64,000 nucleotides of DNA from Nocardiopsis sp. YSL2 (GTDB lineage Bacteria; Actinomycetota; Actinomycetes; Streptosporangiales; Streptosporangiaceae). Location of the stretch: NCBI RefSeq assembly GCF_030555055.1, contig NZ_JAMOAO010000001.1, positions 372,001 to 436,000 of the forward strand, read 5' to 3'. This document shows positions 18,934 through 29,917 of the stretch, one piece after another. Both the position numbers and the translations under genes were made by a program. The notes under the pieces were generated by a model. It worked only from the letters and a program-made list of their open reading frames with translations. It was not told where the DNA came from and made no database searches. Position 1 is the stretch's first letter, and every line of letters starts with the position of its first letter.

Positions 18934-19606
18934 CAGTCCCGCGTCCCCTCGGCCGGACGGTTCGCTCGCGCCCGGGTGGGGCGTACCGGCTCGGAATCTG
19001 ACACGCGGATACCTCGATGACTCTAGGGAACTCGACACTCGCCACGCGGGGCCGAGCGGACCGACAGTGCGTCAGGATCAGCGAAAACCCCGTCAACGAC
19101 ACATCGTAGTACTAGCTCGCGCGAACCGGTCCCCAACCCCCTCGCAACGCGAGGGCCCGGTCCGCGGCCCCGTGCCGCCCTCGACCGCCGGGCACAGCAG
19201 AAGGTTCGCACACGCCCCGCCGTGCTTCCAGCCTGCCACGCTCCCGGCCCGGGCGGGCACGGGGGCCCGCGCGGGCCCCCGACGGGGCCGCCGTCGGCCG
19301 CGGCCACGAGGTTACCCAGCGGTAATGAGAGGTGTCGGGCAACGACATCATCAGCCTCGGACGATAGGCTCGCGGTTGGCCGTCCCTGTCGGGACTTACC
19401 AGACCGCCGCGGCTGTTGTCCGGATTGATGACGCAGGCACCGCAGGGTCCCGGATCCGGCGTCGGCGGTGACGTGTCCCGCACACCCCTCGCGGGGCCGT
19501 CCGGCCACCGGGCCGGAGGACTCCGGCGCCGACGACGAAAGCCCACAACAGCCGCCCCTCGCGCCCACAGGGCACGACGGGTGCCCGAGAAGGAGAACGC
19601 AAGTCC
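18934..19606. other. Divergent intergenic region, ctaB / tkt
   Basis: 673 bp without a credible gene. It contains a perfect 20-bp palindrome (19261-19280) followed by a small GACGG/CCGTC hairpin, an inverted repeat TTACC-CAGC-GGTAA (19312-19325), and TAGTACTA at 19107-19114, perhaps part of the ctaB promoter. The tkt ribosome site AAGGAG lies at its right end. Confidence 0.6.
19261..19280. repeat. Perfect 20-bp GC palindrome
   Basis: GGGGGCCCGC is followed directly by its reverse complement GCGGGCCCCC. It lies mid-way between ctaB and tkt. It could act as a terminator for unseen upstream transcription or as part of a cruciform-prone leader. Confidence 0.5.
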
Positions 19607-21700
<2,094 letters not shown>

Positions 21701-21704
21701 CGTC

Positions 21705-21737
21705 GCGGGCCCCGCCGGAGCATCCGGCGGGGCCCGC
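21705..21737 (+). terminator. Intercistronic hairpin after tkt
   Basis: A perfect 15-bp stem (21705-21719 with 21723-21737) and a 3-nt loop start 4 bp after the tkt stop and 50 bp before tal. It would stop or attenuate read-through, or protect the tkt mRNA 3' end. Confidence 0.75.
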
Positions 21738-21787
21738 CCCCTGTGTGCGAGAGGGCGGCAACGCCCCGTGAGGAAGGCGCGAATCAG

Positions 21788-22894
21788 ATGACCAACGCAC
21801 TCAAGGCCCTGTCCGAGGCGGGCGTGTCCGTCTGGCTGGACGACATCAGCCGCGAGCGGCTGCGCACGGGCAACCTGGCCGAACTGATGTCGACCCACCA
21901 CGTGGTCGGCGTCACCTCCAACCCGACCATCTTCGACAAGGCGCTCGCCGAGGGCGACGCCTACGACGACCAGGTCCACGACCTGGGCGTGCGCGGAGTG
22001 TCGGTGGACGAGGCCGTCCGGCTGCTCACCGCCTACGACATCCGCTGGGCCGCCGACACCCTGCGCCCGGTCTACGACGCGACCGACCGCGTCGACGGCC
22101 GCGTGTCCCTGGAGGTGGACCCCCGCCTGGCCCGCGAGACCGAGCGCACCGTCGCCGAGGCCAAGGCCCTGTGGTGGCTGGTGGACCGGCCCAACCTGAT
22201 GATCAAGATCCCCGCGACCGCCGAGGGCCTGCCCGCGATCACGCGGGTCCTGGGCATGGGCATCAGCGTCAACGTCACGCTGATCTTCTCCCTGGAGCGC
22301 TACCGCCAGGTGATGGACGCCTACCTGGAGGGGATGGAGCTGGCCCGTGTCAACGGCCACGACCTGTCCCGGATCCAGTCGGTGGCGTCCTTCTTCGTCA
22401 GCCGCGTGGACTCCGAGGTGGACAAGCGCCTGAAGGCGATCGGCACCGACGAGGCCAAGGCCCTGGTCGGCCGGGCCGCCGTGGCCAACGCGCGGCTGGC
22501 CTACCAGGCCTACGAGGAGGTCTTCGCCTCCAAGGAGTGGCAGGCCCTCGCCGCGCACGGCGCCTCGCCGCAGCGTCCGCTGTGGGCGTCCACCGGTGTG
22601 AAGGACCCCGCGTTCGAGGACACCCGCTACGTCACCGAGCTGGTGGCCCGCGACACGGTCAACACGATGCCGCAGGCGACCCTGGACGCGACCGCCGACC
22701 ACGGCGAGATCACCGGCAACACCGTCCTGGGCACCTACCAGCGGGCGCAGGCCGACTTCGCCGCGCTGGAGAACGCGGGCGTGAACCTCACCGAGGTCTT
22801 CGCGCTCCTGGAGGAGGAGGGCGTCACCAAGTTCGTCGACTCCTGGGAGAGCCTGCTCAAGGGGCTCTCCGCCAAGCTCGACGCGCTCTCCTGA
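21788..22894 (+). CDS. tal: Transaldolase
   Basis: A 368-aa transaldolase that moves a dihydroxyacetone unit between sugar phosphates. The Schiff-base lysine is in NLMIKIPAT (Lys140); the N-terminal [12 protein letters not shown] and the later [13 protein letters not shown] segment are diagnostic. Length fits the long actinobacterial/cyanobacterial class. ATG 21788 follows GAGGAAGG. It lies between two strong hairpins, so its level may be set separately from tkt and zwf. Confidence 0.95.
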   Translation: MTNALKALSEAGVSVWLDDISRERLRTGNLAELMSTHHVVGVTSNPTIFDKALAEGDAYDDQVHDLGVRGVSVDEAVRLLTAYDIRWAADTLRPVYDATDRVDGRVSLEVDPRLARETERTVAEAKALWWLVDRPNLMIKIPATAEGLPAITRVLGMGISVNVTLIFSLERYRQVMDAYLEGMELARVNGHDLSRIQSVASFFVSRVDSEVDKRLKAIGTDEAKALVGRAAVANARLAYQAYEEVFASKEWQALAAHGASPQRPLWASTGVKDPAFEDTRYVTELVARDTVNTMPQATLDATADHGEITGNTVLGTYQRAQADFAALENAGVNLTEVFALLEEEGVTKFVDSWESLLKGLSAKLDALS

Positions 22895-22915
22895 CCCGGA
22901 GCGTCCACGGCACCG

Positions 22916-22948
22916 GCCCGGGCCCGCGCCCCTGGAGCGGGCCCGGGC
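22916..22948 (+). terminator. Intercistronic hairpin after tal
   Basis: A perfect 12-bp stem (22916-22927 with 22937-22948) with a 9-nt loop, 22 bp past the tal stop. Confidence 0.7.
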
Positions 22949-23014
22949 GCGGCTCTGCGCCCTCGGCCTCCAGCCACGAATCCACCGGCCGCTCTCGACG
23001 AGGAAGAGTCCGCT

Positions 23015-24580
23015 GTGAAAGAACCGGTGATGCCGGGAGCGGTACCCAACCCGCTCCGCAACGCCCTGGACCGACGCCTGCCACGCATCGCCGGCCCCAG
23101 TGTCCTGGTGCTGTTCGGCGTGACGGGCGACCTGGCCCGCAAGAAGCTCCTGCCCGCCATCTACGACCTCGCCAACCGCGGCATGCTGCCGCCGGGCTTC
23201 GGCCTGGTGGGGTTCGCGCGGCGCGACTGGGAGCACCAGGACTTCGCCGCGCAGGCCTACGAGGCGGTCCGGGAGCACGCCCGGACACCCTTCCGCGAGG
23301 ACGTGTGGCGCCAGCTCAGTGAGGGCGTCCGATTCGTTCAGGGCGACCTGGACGACGACGACGCCTTCGACCGCCTGGCCGCGACCGTGCGCGAGCTCGA
23401 CTCCGCGCGCGGCACGGGCGGCAACTACGCGTTCTACCTGTCGCTGCCGCCCAAGCTCTTCCCGACCGTGGTCACCCAGCTCAAGCGCAGCGGCCTGGCC
23501 GAGCCCCGGGAGCGCGACACCAACGGCTCCATCGTGCCGTGGCGGCGGGTGGTGATCGAGAAGCCGTTCGGCCACGACCTGGAGAGCGCCCAGGAGCTCA
23601 ACGCGGTGGTGGACGACGTGTTCCCGCCGTCGTCGGTGTTCCGCATCGACCACTACCTGGGCAAGGAGACGGTCCAGAACATCCTGGCGCTGCGCTTCGC
23701 CAACACGCTGTTCGAGCCGCTGTGGAACCGCAGCTACGTGGACCACGTGCAGATCACCATGGCCGAGGACATCGGCGTGGGCGGGCGCGCGGGCTACTAC
23801 GACGGCATCGGTGCGGCACGCGACGTCATCCAGAACCACCTGCTGCAGCTGCTGGCGCTGGTGGCCATGGAGGAGCCGGTCTCCTACAGCGCCGACGCGA
23901 TCCGCGCGGAGAAGGAGAAGGTGCTCTCCGCGGTGTCGCTGCCCGACGATCTGGCGAGCGGGACCGCGCGCGGCCAGTACGCGGCCGGCTGGCAGGGCGG
24001 CGCCTCGGTCCGCGGCTACCTGGAGGAGGACGGTATCCCGTCCGACTCGGTCACCGAGACCTACGCGGCGCTGAAGCTGGCGGTGGACACCCGGCGCTGG
24101 TCGGGTGTGCCCTTCTACCTGCGCACCGGCAAGCGGCTGGGCCGCCGCGTCACCGAGGTGGCCCTGGTGTTCCAGGCGGCACCGCAGCAGATGTTCCCGC
24201 GCACCGACGTCAGCGAGCTCGGGCAGAACGCCCTGGTCCTGCGCATCCAGCCCGACGAGGGGGTGACGCTGCGGTTCGGTTCCAAGGTGCCGGGCGCCAC
24301 CATGGAGGTGCGCGACGTCAGCATGGACTTCACCTACGGGCAGTCCTTCACCGAGGCCAGCCCCGAGGCCTACGAGCGCCTCATCCTGGACGTGCTGATC
24401 GGCGACCCGCCGCTCTTCCCGCGCCAGGAGGAGGTCGAGCTGTCCTGGCGCATCCTGGACCCGGTCGAGGAGTTCTGGGCCAAGGAGGGACGACCCGAGC
24501 AGTACGGGTCGGGCACGTGGGGGCCGGAGTCCGCCCACGCGCTGCTCGCCAGGGACGGCCGCCAGTGGCGGCGCCCGTGA
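23015..24580 (+). CDS. zwf: Glucose-6-phosphate 1-dehydrogenase
   Basis: A 521-aa enzyme oxidising glucose-6-phosphate to 6-phosphogluconolactone with NADP. The coenzyme-binding loop [10 protein letters not shown] (from residue 35), the substrate motif [13 protein letters not shown] (210-222) and VIEKPFG are all present. GTG 23015 follows GAGGAAGAG. Next comes opcA, whose product is an allosteric partner in actinobacteria and cyanobacteria. Confidence 0.96.
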   Translation: MKEPVMPGAVPNPLRNALDRRLPRIAGPSVLVLFGVTGDLARKKLLPAIYDLANRGMLPPGFGLVGFARRDWEHQDFAAQAYEAVREHARTPFREDVWRQLSEGVRFVQGDLDDDDAFDRLAATVRELDSARGTGGNYAFYLSLPPKLFPTVVTQLKRSGLAEPRERDTNGSIVPWRRVVIEKPFGHDLESAQELNAVVDDVFPPSSVFRIDHYLGKETVQNILALRFANTLFEPLWNRSYVDHVQITMAEDIGVGGRAGYYDGIGAARDVIQNHLLQLLALVAMEEPVSYSADAIRAEKEKVLSAVSLPDDLASGTARGQYAAGWQGGASVRGYLEEDGIPSDSVTETYAALKLAVDTRRWSGVPFYLRTGKRLGRRVTEVALVFQAAPQQMFPRTDVSELGQNALVLRIQPDEGVTLRFGSKVPGATMEVRDVSMDFTYGQSFTEASPEAYERLILDVLIGDPPLFPRQEEVELSWRILDPVEEFWAKEGRPEQYGSGTWGPESAHALLARDGRQWRRP

Positions 24581-24605
24581 CCACCATCGCCTTGCGGAGG
24601 GTTCG

Positions 24606-25532
24606 ATGACGCTCTATCTGCCGCGTACCACCACGGCGCAGATCACCGAGGCGCTCATGGCCGAGCGGCACAGCGTCGGCGGCGGCGCCATGAACATGGT
24701 CCTGACCCTGGTCATCGTCACCGACGAGGCGGACCACTACGACGCCGTGCGCGCCGCGACCGAGGCCGGCCACGAGCACCCCTCGCGCGTGGTCGCGCTC
24801 ATCCGGCGCGACCCGGACGCCGAGCCGGCGATCGACGCCGAGATCCGCCGGCCGGGCACGTCCGGTCCGGGCGAGGCCGTGCTGCTGCGCCTGTACGGCC
24901 CGTTGGGCCAGCACGCCGACTCCGTGGTCACGCCGCTGCTGGTGCCGGACGCGCCGGTCGTGGCGTGGTGGCCGGGCGTGGGCCCGGTCGCCCCCGCCGA
25001 GGACCCGGTGGGCCGCCTGGCCCAGCGCCGGATCACCGACGCCCTGCGCGCTCCCGACCCGGTGCGCGACCTCGCCGACCGCGTGGCCAACTACCGGCCG
25101 GGTGACACCGACCTGACCTGGACGCGGCTGACCCCCTGGCGCTCGCTGCTGGCCAGCGCCATGGACCAGCCCTGCGGGTGGGTCACGTCGGCCCGGGTGA
25201 CGGCCGAGGACTACTACCCGAGCGCGGAGCTCATGGCGTCGTGGCTGTCGGACCGTCTGGAGGTGTCCGTGGAGCGGGCGTCCTCCCACGGTCCCGGCCT
25301 GACCGAGGTGCGGCTGACCACCGAGCACGGGGACATCACCATCTCCCGTGTGGACGGGCGGGTGGCCACCCTGTCCCGGTTCGGCCAGCCGGACCAGACC
25401 GTGGCGCTGGCCCGGCGCAGCGCCTCCCAGGCCCTGGCCGAGGAGCTGCGCCGACTGGACGCCGACGAGACCTACGAGAGCGCGGCCCGCCACCTGGGGG
25501 CCTCGCTCACCCCAAGCGGAGGACAAGGATGA
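24606..25532 (+). CDS. opcA: OpcA, glucose-6-phosphate dehydrogenase assembly protein
   Basis: A 308-aa protein of the OpcA family, needed for assembly or activation of G6PDH. Visible family segments are RHSVGGGAMNMVLTLVIV, VVAWWPGVGP and DLTWTRLTPWRSLLA. ATG 24606 follows GGAGGG. It lies 25 bp after zwf and overlaps pgl by 4 bp (ATGA), consistent with an obligatory zwf-opcA-pgl unit. Confidence 0.95.
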   Translation: MTLYLPRTTTAQITEALMAERHSVGGGAMNMVLTLVIVTDEADHYDAVRAATEAGHEHPSRVVALIRRDPDAEPAIDAEIRRPGTSGPGEAVLLRLYGPLGQHADSVVTPLLVPDAPVVAWWPGVGPVAPAEDPVGRLAQRRITDALRAPDPVRDLADRVANYRPGDTDLTWTRLTPWRSLLASAMDQPCGWVTSARVTAEDYYPSAELMASWLSDRLEVSVERASSHGPGLTEVRLTTEHGDITISRVDGRVATLSRFGQPDQTVALARRSASQALAEELRRLDADETYESAARHLGASLTPSGGQG

Positions 25533-26275
25533 CTGAACCGGAGGTCGTCCGCCACCCCGACGGCGGAACCCTGGCCGACGCGATCGCCGACGCGCTGGTG
25601 GAGCGGACCAACGCGGCGCTGGCGGAGCGGGACGTGGCCCACCTGGTGCTGACGGGCGGCGGGATCGGGATCGCGGCGCTGCGGTCGCTGCGCCGGTCCG
25701 CCGAGCGCGAGGGCCTGGACTGGTCGCGCGTGCACCTGTGGTGGGGGGACGAGCGCTTCCTGCCCAGCAAGGACGCCGAGCGCAACGAGACGCAGGCGTG
25801 CGAGGCGCTGATCGACCACATCGACATCCCGTCCGACCACGTGCACCCCATGCCCGCCTCGGACGGGATGGACGGCGACCACGTGGAACACGCGGCCACG
25901 CGCTACAAGCGCGAGCTGACGCGGGCCGCCCGCGGTGAGGCGTCGGTCCCCGACTTCGACGTGTGCATGCTCGGCGTGGGCCCCGACGCGCACGTCGCGT
26001 CGCTGTTCCCGGGCCTGCCGGAGGTGCGTGAGGACGAGGCGTCGGTGGCGGCGGTACGCGACTCGCCCAAGCCGCCGTCGCGCCGGGTCACGCTGACCAT
26101 GCCGGCCCTGCGGTCCGCCCGTGAGGTGTGGGTCCTGGCCTCGGGCGAGGGCAAGGCCGAGCCGGTCCGGCTGGGGCTGGCCGGAGGCAGTACGGACGAG
26201 GCCCCCGTGGCGGGGGCGCGGGGCCGGGAGCGCACCCTGTTCTGGGTCGACGAGGCCGCCGCCGCGCGGATCTGA
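25529..26275 (+). CDS. pgl: 6-phosphogluconolactonase
   Basis: A 248-aa NagB/RpiA-fold lactonase. Motifs are VLTGGGIGIAAL (from 40), VHLWWGDERFLP, RNETQACEAL and GVGPDAHVASLFPG (about 149-162). In the phosphate loop the usual GGS(T/S)P-type sequence is replaced by GGGIGI, a common Pgl form. It hydrolyses the lactone made by Zwf. It is the last gene of the block and is followed by a bidirectional terminator. Confidence 0.95.
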   Translation: MTEPEVVRHPDGGTLADAIADALVERTNAALAERDVAHLVLTGGGIGIAALRSLRRSAEREGLDWSRVHLWWGDERFLPSKDAERNETQACEALIDHIDIPSDHVHPMPASDGMDGDHVEHAATRYKRELTRAARGEASVPDFDVCMLGVGPDAHVASLFPGLPEVREDEASVAAVRDSPKPPSRRVTLTMPALRSAREVWVLASGEGKAEPVRLGLAGGSTDEAPVAGARGRERTLFWVDEAAAARI

Positions 26276-26282
26276 CCGCGGT

Positions 26283-26306
26283 CCGCCCCGGGTGCGCCCG
26301 GGGCGG
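26283..26306. terminator. Bidirectional hairpin terminator
   Basis: A perfect 10-bp stem (26283-26292 with 26297-26306) and TGCG loop between convergent pgl and the Mur ligase gene. Confidence 0.7.
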
Positions 26307-26321
26307 GCGGCGGCGCCGGGA

Positions 26322-27797
26322 TCAGGCCGGGGAGAGCTCGCGCACGGTCGACATGTCATCGAAGGGCAGCAGGTCGTCGCCGACGATCTGGTAGGCCTCG
26401 CTGCCCTTGCCCGCGACCAGGACGACGTCCCCCGCGCGGGCGCCGGCCAGTGCGAGGGCGATGGCCCGGTGGCGGTCGCCGACCCGCTCGAAGGGCGTGC
26501 CGGTCCGCCGCAGGCCCTGGGCGACCTGGTCCATGATCGTCTCGGGGTCCTCGTGGCGCGGGTTGTCCGAGGTCAGGACGCACAGGTCGGAGTAGGTGCC
26601 CGCGATCTCGCCCATCCAGGCGCGCTTGGTGGTGTCGCGGTCCCCGCCGCAGCCGAAGACGGTGATGACCCGGCCGGGGGCGAAGCCGCGGATCGTGGTG
26701 AGGACCTTGTCCAGCGAGTCCGGTGAGTGGGCGTAGTCCACGATGACCGAGACGCCGTCCGGTGTGCCGAAGTGCTCGAACCGGCCCGGGATCTGCGGCA
26801 TCCGCTCCAGCGCGGCCAGCAGGCTCCCGAGCTCGTGTCCCAGCAGGTGGCAGGCGGCCAGGGCGGCCAGGGCGTTGGACACCGAGAAGCGGCCCGGCAC
26901 GGGCACGGCCGCGGGGTACTTGCGGCCGTCGTGGTGGAGGACGAAGCGCGTCCCCGAGGCGTCGACGACGAGGTCGGTGGCCCGGTAGTCGGCCTGGGCG
27001 TCGATGGCGTAGGTGGTCACCGCGCCCGGCATCAGCGCGGGGATCCCGGCGCCGACGGGGTCGTCGGCGTTGACCACCGCGCGTCGGCACATTCCGCCGA
27101 ACAGCAGCAGCTTGGCGTCCCGGTAGCTCTCCATCGTGCCGTGGTCGTCGAGGTGGTCCTGGGACAGGTTGGTGAAGACGCCCACGTCCACGCACGACCC
27201 GTCCACCCGGTGGTTCAGCAATCCCATGGACGTGGCCTCCAGGACGACGCTGTCGCAGCCCCGTGCGCGCATCCGCGCCAGGAGGTACTGCAGGTCCGGT
27301 GCCTCGGGCGTACTCAGTACCGACCTGGGCATGGGGATCCGGTCGTCCCCGGTCCGCGCGCCGGAGGTCCCGATCACCCCGACCCGGGCGCGCTTGGAGA
27401 TCCTCAGCAGCGACTCGTACATGGACGACACCGACGTCTTGCCGTTGGTGCCCGTGATGGCCACGACGTCCATGCCGCGGCCCGGTTCGCCGTGGAAGCG
27501 CACCGACACGAGCGCGACGGCGGTGCGGGTGTCGGGCACGCGCACCACGCACACGTCGGTGGCCTGGCGCCAGGCGCCGTCCGGTACCTCCCCCTCCACC
27601 AGGATGGCGGCGGCGCCCCGCGCGATCGCCGTGCCGAGGCCCTCGGTGCCTCCGGTCGGGTGCGCGGGCCGGGCGACGTAGAGGGATCCGGTGGTGACCC
27701 GGTCGGCGTCCAGGCAGGGCGCCGCGGTGATCGGGACGTCCCGGTCGCCGCGCAGTACCTGGTGGTCGTGGCCGTTCAGCAGCTCGCTCAGTTTCAC
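26322..27797 (-). CDS. Stand-alone MurE-like Mur ligase
   Basis: A 491-aa Mur ligase: an N-terminal UDP-MurNAc-binding-like domain, the ATP loop AITGTNGKTSVSS (P-loop 116-122), the central segment VVLEATSMGLLNHRVDG with FTNLSQDHLDDHGTME, and the C-terminal domain with DNPRHEDP (Asp411-Arg414), the meso-diaminopimelate-type motif of MurE. GTG 27797 follows GAAGGGA; longer frames upstream lack support. It is not in a division/cell-wall cluster, so it is either a second MurE paralogue or the only one placed elsewhere. A paralogue adding amino acids in specialised metabolism is possible. Confidence 0.85.
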   Translation of the reverse strand: MKLSELLNGHDHQVLRGDRDVPITAAPCLDADRVTTGSLYVARPAHPTGGTEGLGTAIARGAAAILVEGEVPDGAWRQATDVCVVRVPDTRTAVALVSVRFHGEPGRGMDVVAITGTNGKTSVSSMYESLLRISKRARVGVIGTSGARTGDDRIPMPRSVLSTPEAPDLQYLLARMRARGCDSVVLEATSMGLLNHRVDGSCVDVGVFTNLSQDHLDDHGTMESYRDAKLLLFGGMCRRAVVNADDPVGAGIPALMPGAVTTYAIDAQADYRATDLVVDASGTRFVLHHDGRKYPAAVPVPGRFSVSNALAALAACHLLGHELGSLLAALERMPQIPGRFEHFGTPDGVSVIVDYAHSPDSLDKVLTTIRGFAPGRVITVFGCGGDRDTTKRAWMGEIAGTYSDLCVLTSDNPRHEDPETIMDQVAQGLRRTGTPFERVGDRHRAIALALAGARAGDVVLVAGKGSEAYQIVGDDLLPFDDMSTVRELSPA

Positions 27798-28215
27798 AGC
27801 GGTCCCTTCGGGAGTGGCGCGGCCGTCGAACGACCGGTACCGGTGGGCGCAGCCGACGGGATCGCCGCGGGCTGGCGGGGAGTGGGGCGGCGCCGGGCGG
27901 GATCGCGGGCGCAGCGGAGGGGCCGCCGGAACGGCGGGCAGGGCCGGAGGAGGTGGCGGTGAGGTCGCTAACCGTGGCCGTGCAGGGCCCGGAGGCCGGT
28001 GCGGGGGGCCTCCGGCACGACGGAGGTGGACCGGCTGACCGTCGCGGCGGTGTCGGCGGTGTCGGCGGTCGAGGGCGTCACACGGGAGGCCCGGACCGGG
28101 CCCTGCCTCACCGCGTGTGCGCCATCCATGCTCTGAGTGTACGCGCAGGGCCCGCGCGCGGCGGCGGGCCGGGCCCCGGTAGACCTCCGGGGACCGGCCC
28201 GCGGTACGGGCCGGG
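27798..28215. other. Intergenic region
   Basis: 418 bp between two minus-strand genes. It holds the promoter region of the Mur ligase, a short GTGTCGGCG repetition near 28050-28065 and a strong terminator (28164-28202). No credible gene is present; the open frames are shadows. Confidence 0.5.
28164..28202 (-). terminator. Hairpin terminator after the DUF6069-like gene
   Basis: 16-bp stem with one mismatch (28164-28179 with 28187-28202) and a 7-nt loop, beginning 14 bp past the stop codon of the upstream minus-strand gene. Confidence 0.7.
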
Positions 28216-28638
28216 TCAGGCGGTCCGAGCGGAGCGCCAGAACACCGGGATGAGGATCGCGGCCGCCACGACATGCGTGAACAGCAGGACCCCCTCGGTG
28301 GCGGCGTCCCCGCCGACGGACATCGACGGCAGGAACGACAGCAGGAGGACGACCACCGCTGCGGTCGTCCACACCACCCGGGCGCGATTCCTGAGAACGA
28401 GCTCGGCCAGGGCGAGGGTGCCCCATCCGAGGAGGCCGAAGACCGCCGTCCACATGGCGAAGGCGGCCACCGGAACCGGACCGGGCTCCATGCCCGGCAT
28501 CGAGATCACCATACTGACGCCCGTGAGCGGGGCCAGGGCGCCGATCAGCGCGTTGACGACGGTCGCGGCGGCGACGGCGCCCAGCCGGAGCGGCCAGGCG
28601 CGGCGAACGGTCTCGGGGGAGGTGGTGGTCGTGGTCAT
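28216..28638 (-). CDS. Small four-helix membrane protein (DUF6069-like)
   Basis: A 140-aa protein with four predicted helices (LGAVAAATVVNALIGALA, VAAFAMWTAVFGLLGWGTLA, VVWTTAAVVVLLLSFLPS, VLLFTHVVAAAILIPVFW). The pattern resembles the actinobacterial DUF6069 family; function unknown. ATG 28638 begins a Thr-rich tail. It is divergent from an AraC regulator, and the perfect inverted repeat upstream suggests tight control, perhaps by that regulator. Confidence 0.7.
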   Translation of the reverse strand: MTTTTTSPETVRRAWPLRLGAVAAATVVNALIGALAPLTGVSMVISMPGMEPGPVPVAAFAMWTAVFGLLGWGTLALAELVLRNRARVVWTTAAVVVLLLSFLPSMSVGGDAATEGVLLFTHVVAAAILIPVFWRSARTA

Positions 28639-28661
28639 GGTCGCTTCCCTGTCTCTGGTAG

Positions 28662-28679
28662 GTACGGGATCGACCGTAC
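28662..28679. promoter_or_regulatory. Inverted repeat GTACGG-N6-CCGTAC, candidate operator
   Basis: Perfect 6-bp arms (28662-28667 and 28674-28679), 24 bp before the start of the membrane-protein gene, in the divergent promoter region shared with the AraC gene. The symmetry is more typical of a TetR-like dimer than of AraC. Confidence 0.4.
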
Positions 28680-28754
28680 TCACGGCCTTCGATACTTCCA
28701 ATGCGCGAAGCGATCCCTTATATACGTGATCGTCCACCGCAACATGTCGTGGGA

Positions 28755-28767
28755 TATGATCGCGGCA
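28755..28767 (+). promoter_or_regulatory. -10 element of a leaderless araC-type gene
   Basis: TATGAT (28755-28760) lies 6 nt before ATG 28767, and there is no Shine-Dalgarno. This places the transcription start at the initiation codon. Confidence 0.5.
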
Positions 28768-29825
28768 TGGACGTACTCAGCGACGTGATCACCACCGTCC
28801 GGACCGGTCGGCCGGTCGCGGCCCGGGTCGAGTGGTACGCGCCCTGGGGGCTGCGCCTGCCCGGGAGCGGCGGCGGGTCGTTCCAGGTCGTTCTCCAGGG
28901 ATCGTCCCAGCTGTTCGTGGAGGGTGAGGAGCCCCGCAGGCTGGCCGTGGGCGACGTGGTGTTCCTCCCGCACGGCCAGGGCTACACGCTGGCCGACTCC
29001 CCGGGGACCCCCGTCACCGACCTGCGCGGCGCGGCGCACCTGAGCGAGGGCGGGGCCGAGTTGGGCGGCGGCCGACCCGGCGCGCCCGTGGCCGATCTGG
29101 TCTGCGGGCGCGAGGGCCTGCGGCCGTTCCGGTCGGCCGCGATCGGCGACCGCGCCGACGGCGGTGTGCCCGCCTGCGTCACGGTCGGCGGCTCCTACCA
29201 CTCGTGCACGAACCGGCGCCATCCGCTGCTCACCGAGCTCCCCCGGGTGGTCCACCTGCCGCACCGCGTGGGCGCGCGTCCGGAGCTGGCGGCGGCCGTG
29301 GACCTGTTGGGCGGCGAACTGGACCGGCCCCGGGAGGGCAGCGACGCGATCATCCCCTCCCTGCTGGACATGCTGCTGCTGTTCATCCTGCGGGCGTACC
29401 TGGAGGAGCAGGGCCAGGCCCACAGCTGCGGCTGGGTCGGCGCGCTGCGCGATCCGGCGGTGAGCGCGGCGGTCCGGGCGGTACACGAGGACCCGGCCCA
29501 TCCGTGGTCGGTCGCGGAGCTGGGCGAGCGCGCGGGGCTCTCCCGCGCGGCCTTCTCCAAGCGCTTCACGGGCATGGTCGGCCAGTCCCCGCTCGCCTAT
29601 GTCACCTGGTGGCGGCTGACGATCGCCGCGCACCTGCTGCGGAAGGGCGACCTGCCGCTCAGCGCGATCGCGGCGCAAGTGGGCTACGGGTCGCAGTTCG
29701 CCTTCGCCAACGCGTTCAAGCGCGAGTTCGGCCTGCCGCCCGGCCGCTACCGCGCGGGCGCGCCGCCGGAGGAGGGCGAACGCCACGTGGGCACGGCGAA
29801 CAGCGGGACGCACACCAGCACGTAG
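28767..29825 (+). CDS. AraC family regulator with cupin sensor domain
   Basis: A 352-aa regulator. An N-terminal cupin-type domain (about 1-190; LFVEGEEPRRLAVGDVVFLP) resembles the cupin_6 AraC group. The C-terminal two-HTH domain (about 225-330) includes ELGERAGLSRAAFSKRFTGM and SAIAAQVGYGSQFAFANAFKREFG. Relatives commonly control a neighbouring gene in response to small molecules. The divergent membrane-protein gene is the obvious candidate target (inference). The mRNA appears leaderless. Confidence 0.88.
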   Translation: MDVLSDVITTVRTGRPVAARVEWYAPWGLRLPGSGGGSFQVVLQGSSQLFVEGEEPRRLAVGDVVFLPHGQGYTLADSPGTPVTDLRGAAHLSEGGAELGGGRPGAPVADLVCGREGLRPFRSAAIGDRADGGVPACVTVGGSYHSCTNRRHPLLTELPRVVHLPHRVGARPELAAAVDLLGGELDRPREGSDAIIPSLLDMLLLFILRAYLEEQGQAHSCGWVGALRDPAVSAAVRAVHEDPAHPWSVAELGERAGLSRAAFSKRFTGMVGQSPLAYVTWWRLTIAAHLLRKGDLPLSAIAAQVGYGSQFAFANAFKREFGLPPGRYRAGAPPEEGERHVGTANSGTHTST

Positions 29826-29841
29826 GGGGTCGGCCGCAGGA

Positions 29842-29858
29842 GCGCCCCGAGGGGGCGC
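29842..29858. terminator. Short hairpin, weak bidirectional terminator
   Basis: Stem GCGCCCC/GGGGCGC with loop GAG between the AraC gene and the convergent peptidase gene. Only 7 bp, so the call is tentative. Confidence 0.4.
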
Positions 29859-29917
29859 CCGTGAACAGCGGGACGGCCCCCACCGGGACCGACGGCGCCG
29901 TGACCTCCGTGGCCGCC

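Noticed and set aside
17971..19038. N-terminal extension of CtaB to GTG 19038
   Set aside because: The extra 35 residues do not resemble CtaB leaders and have no ribosome site.
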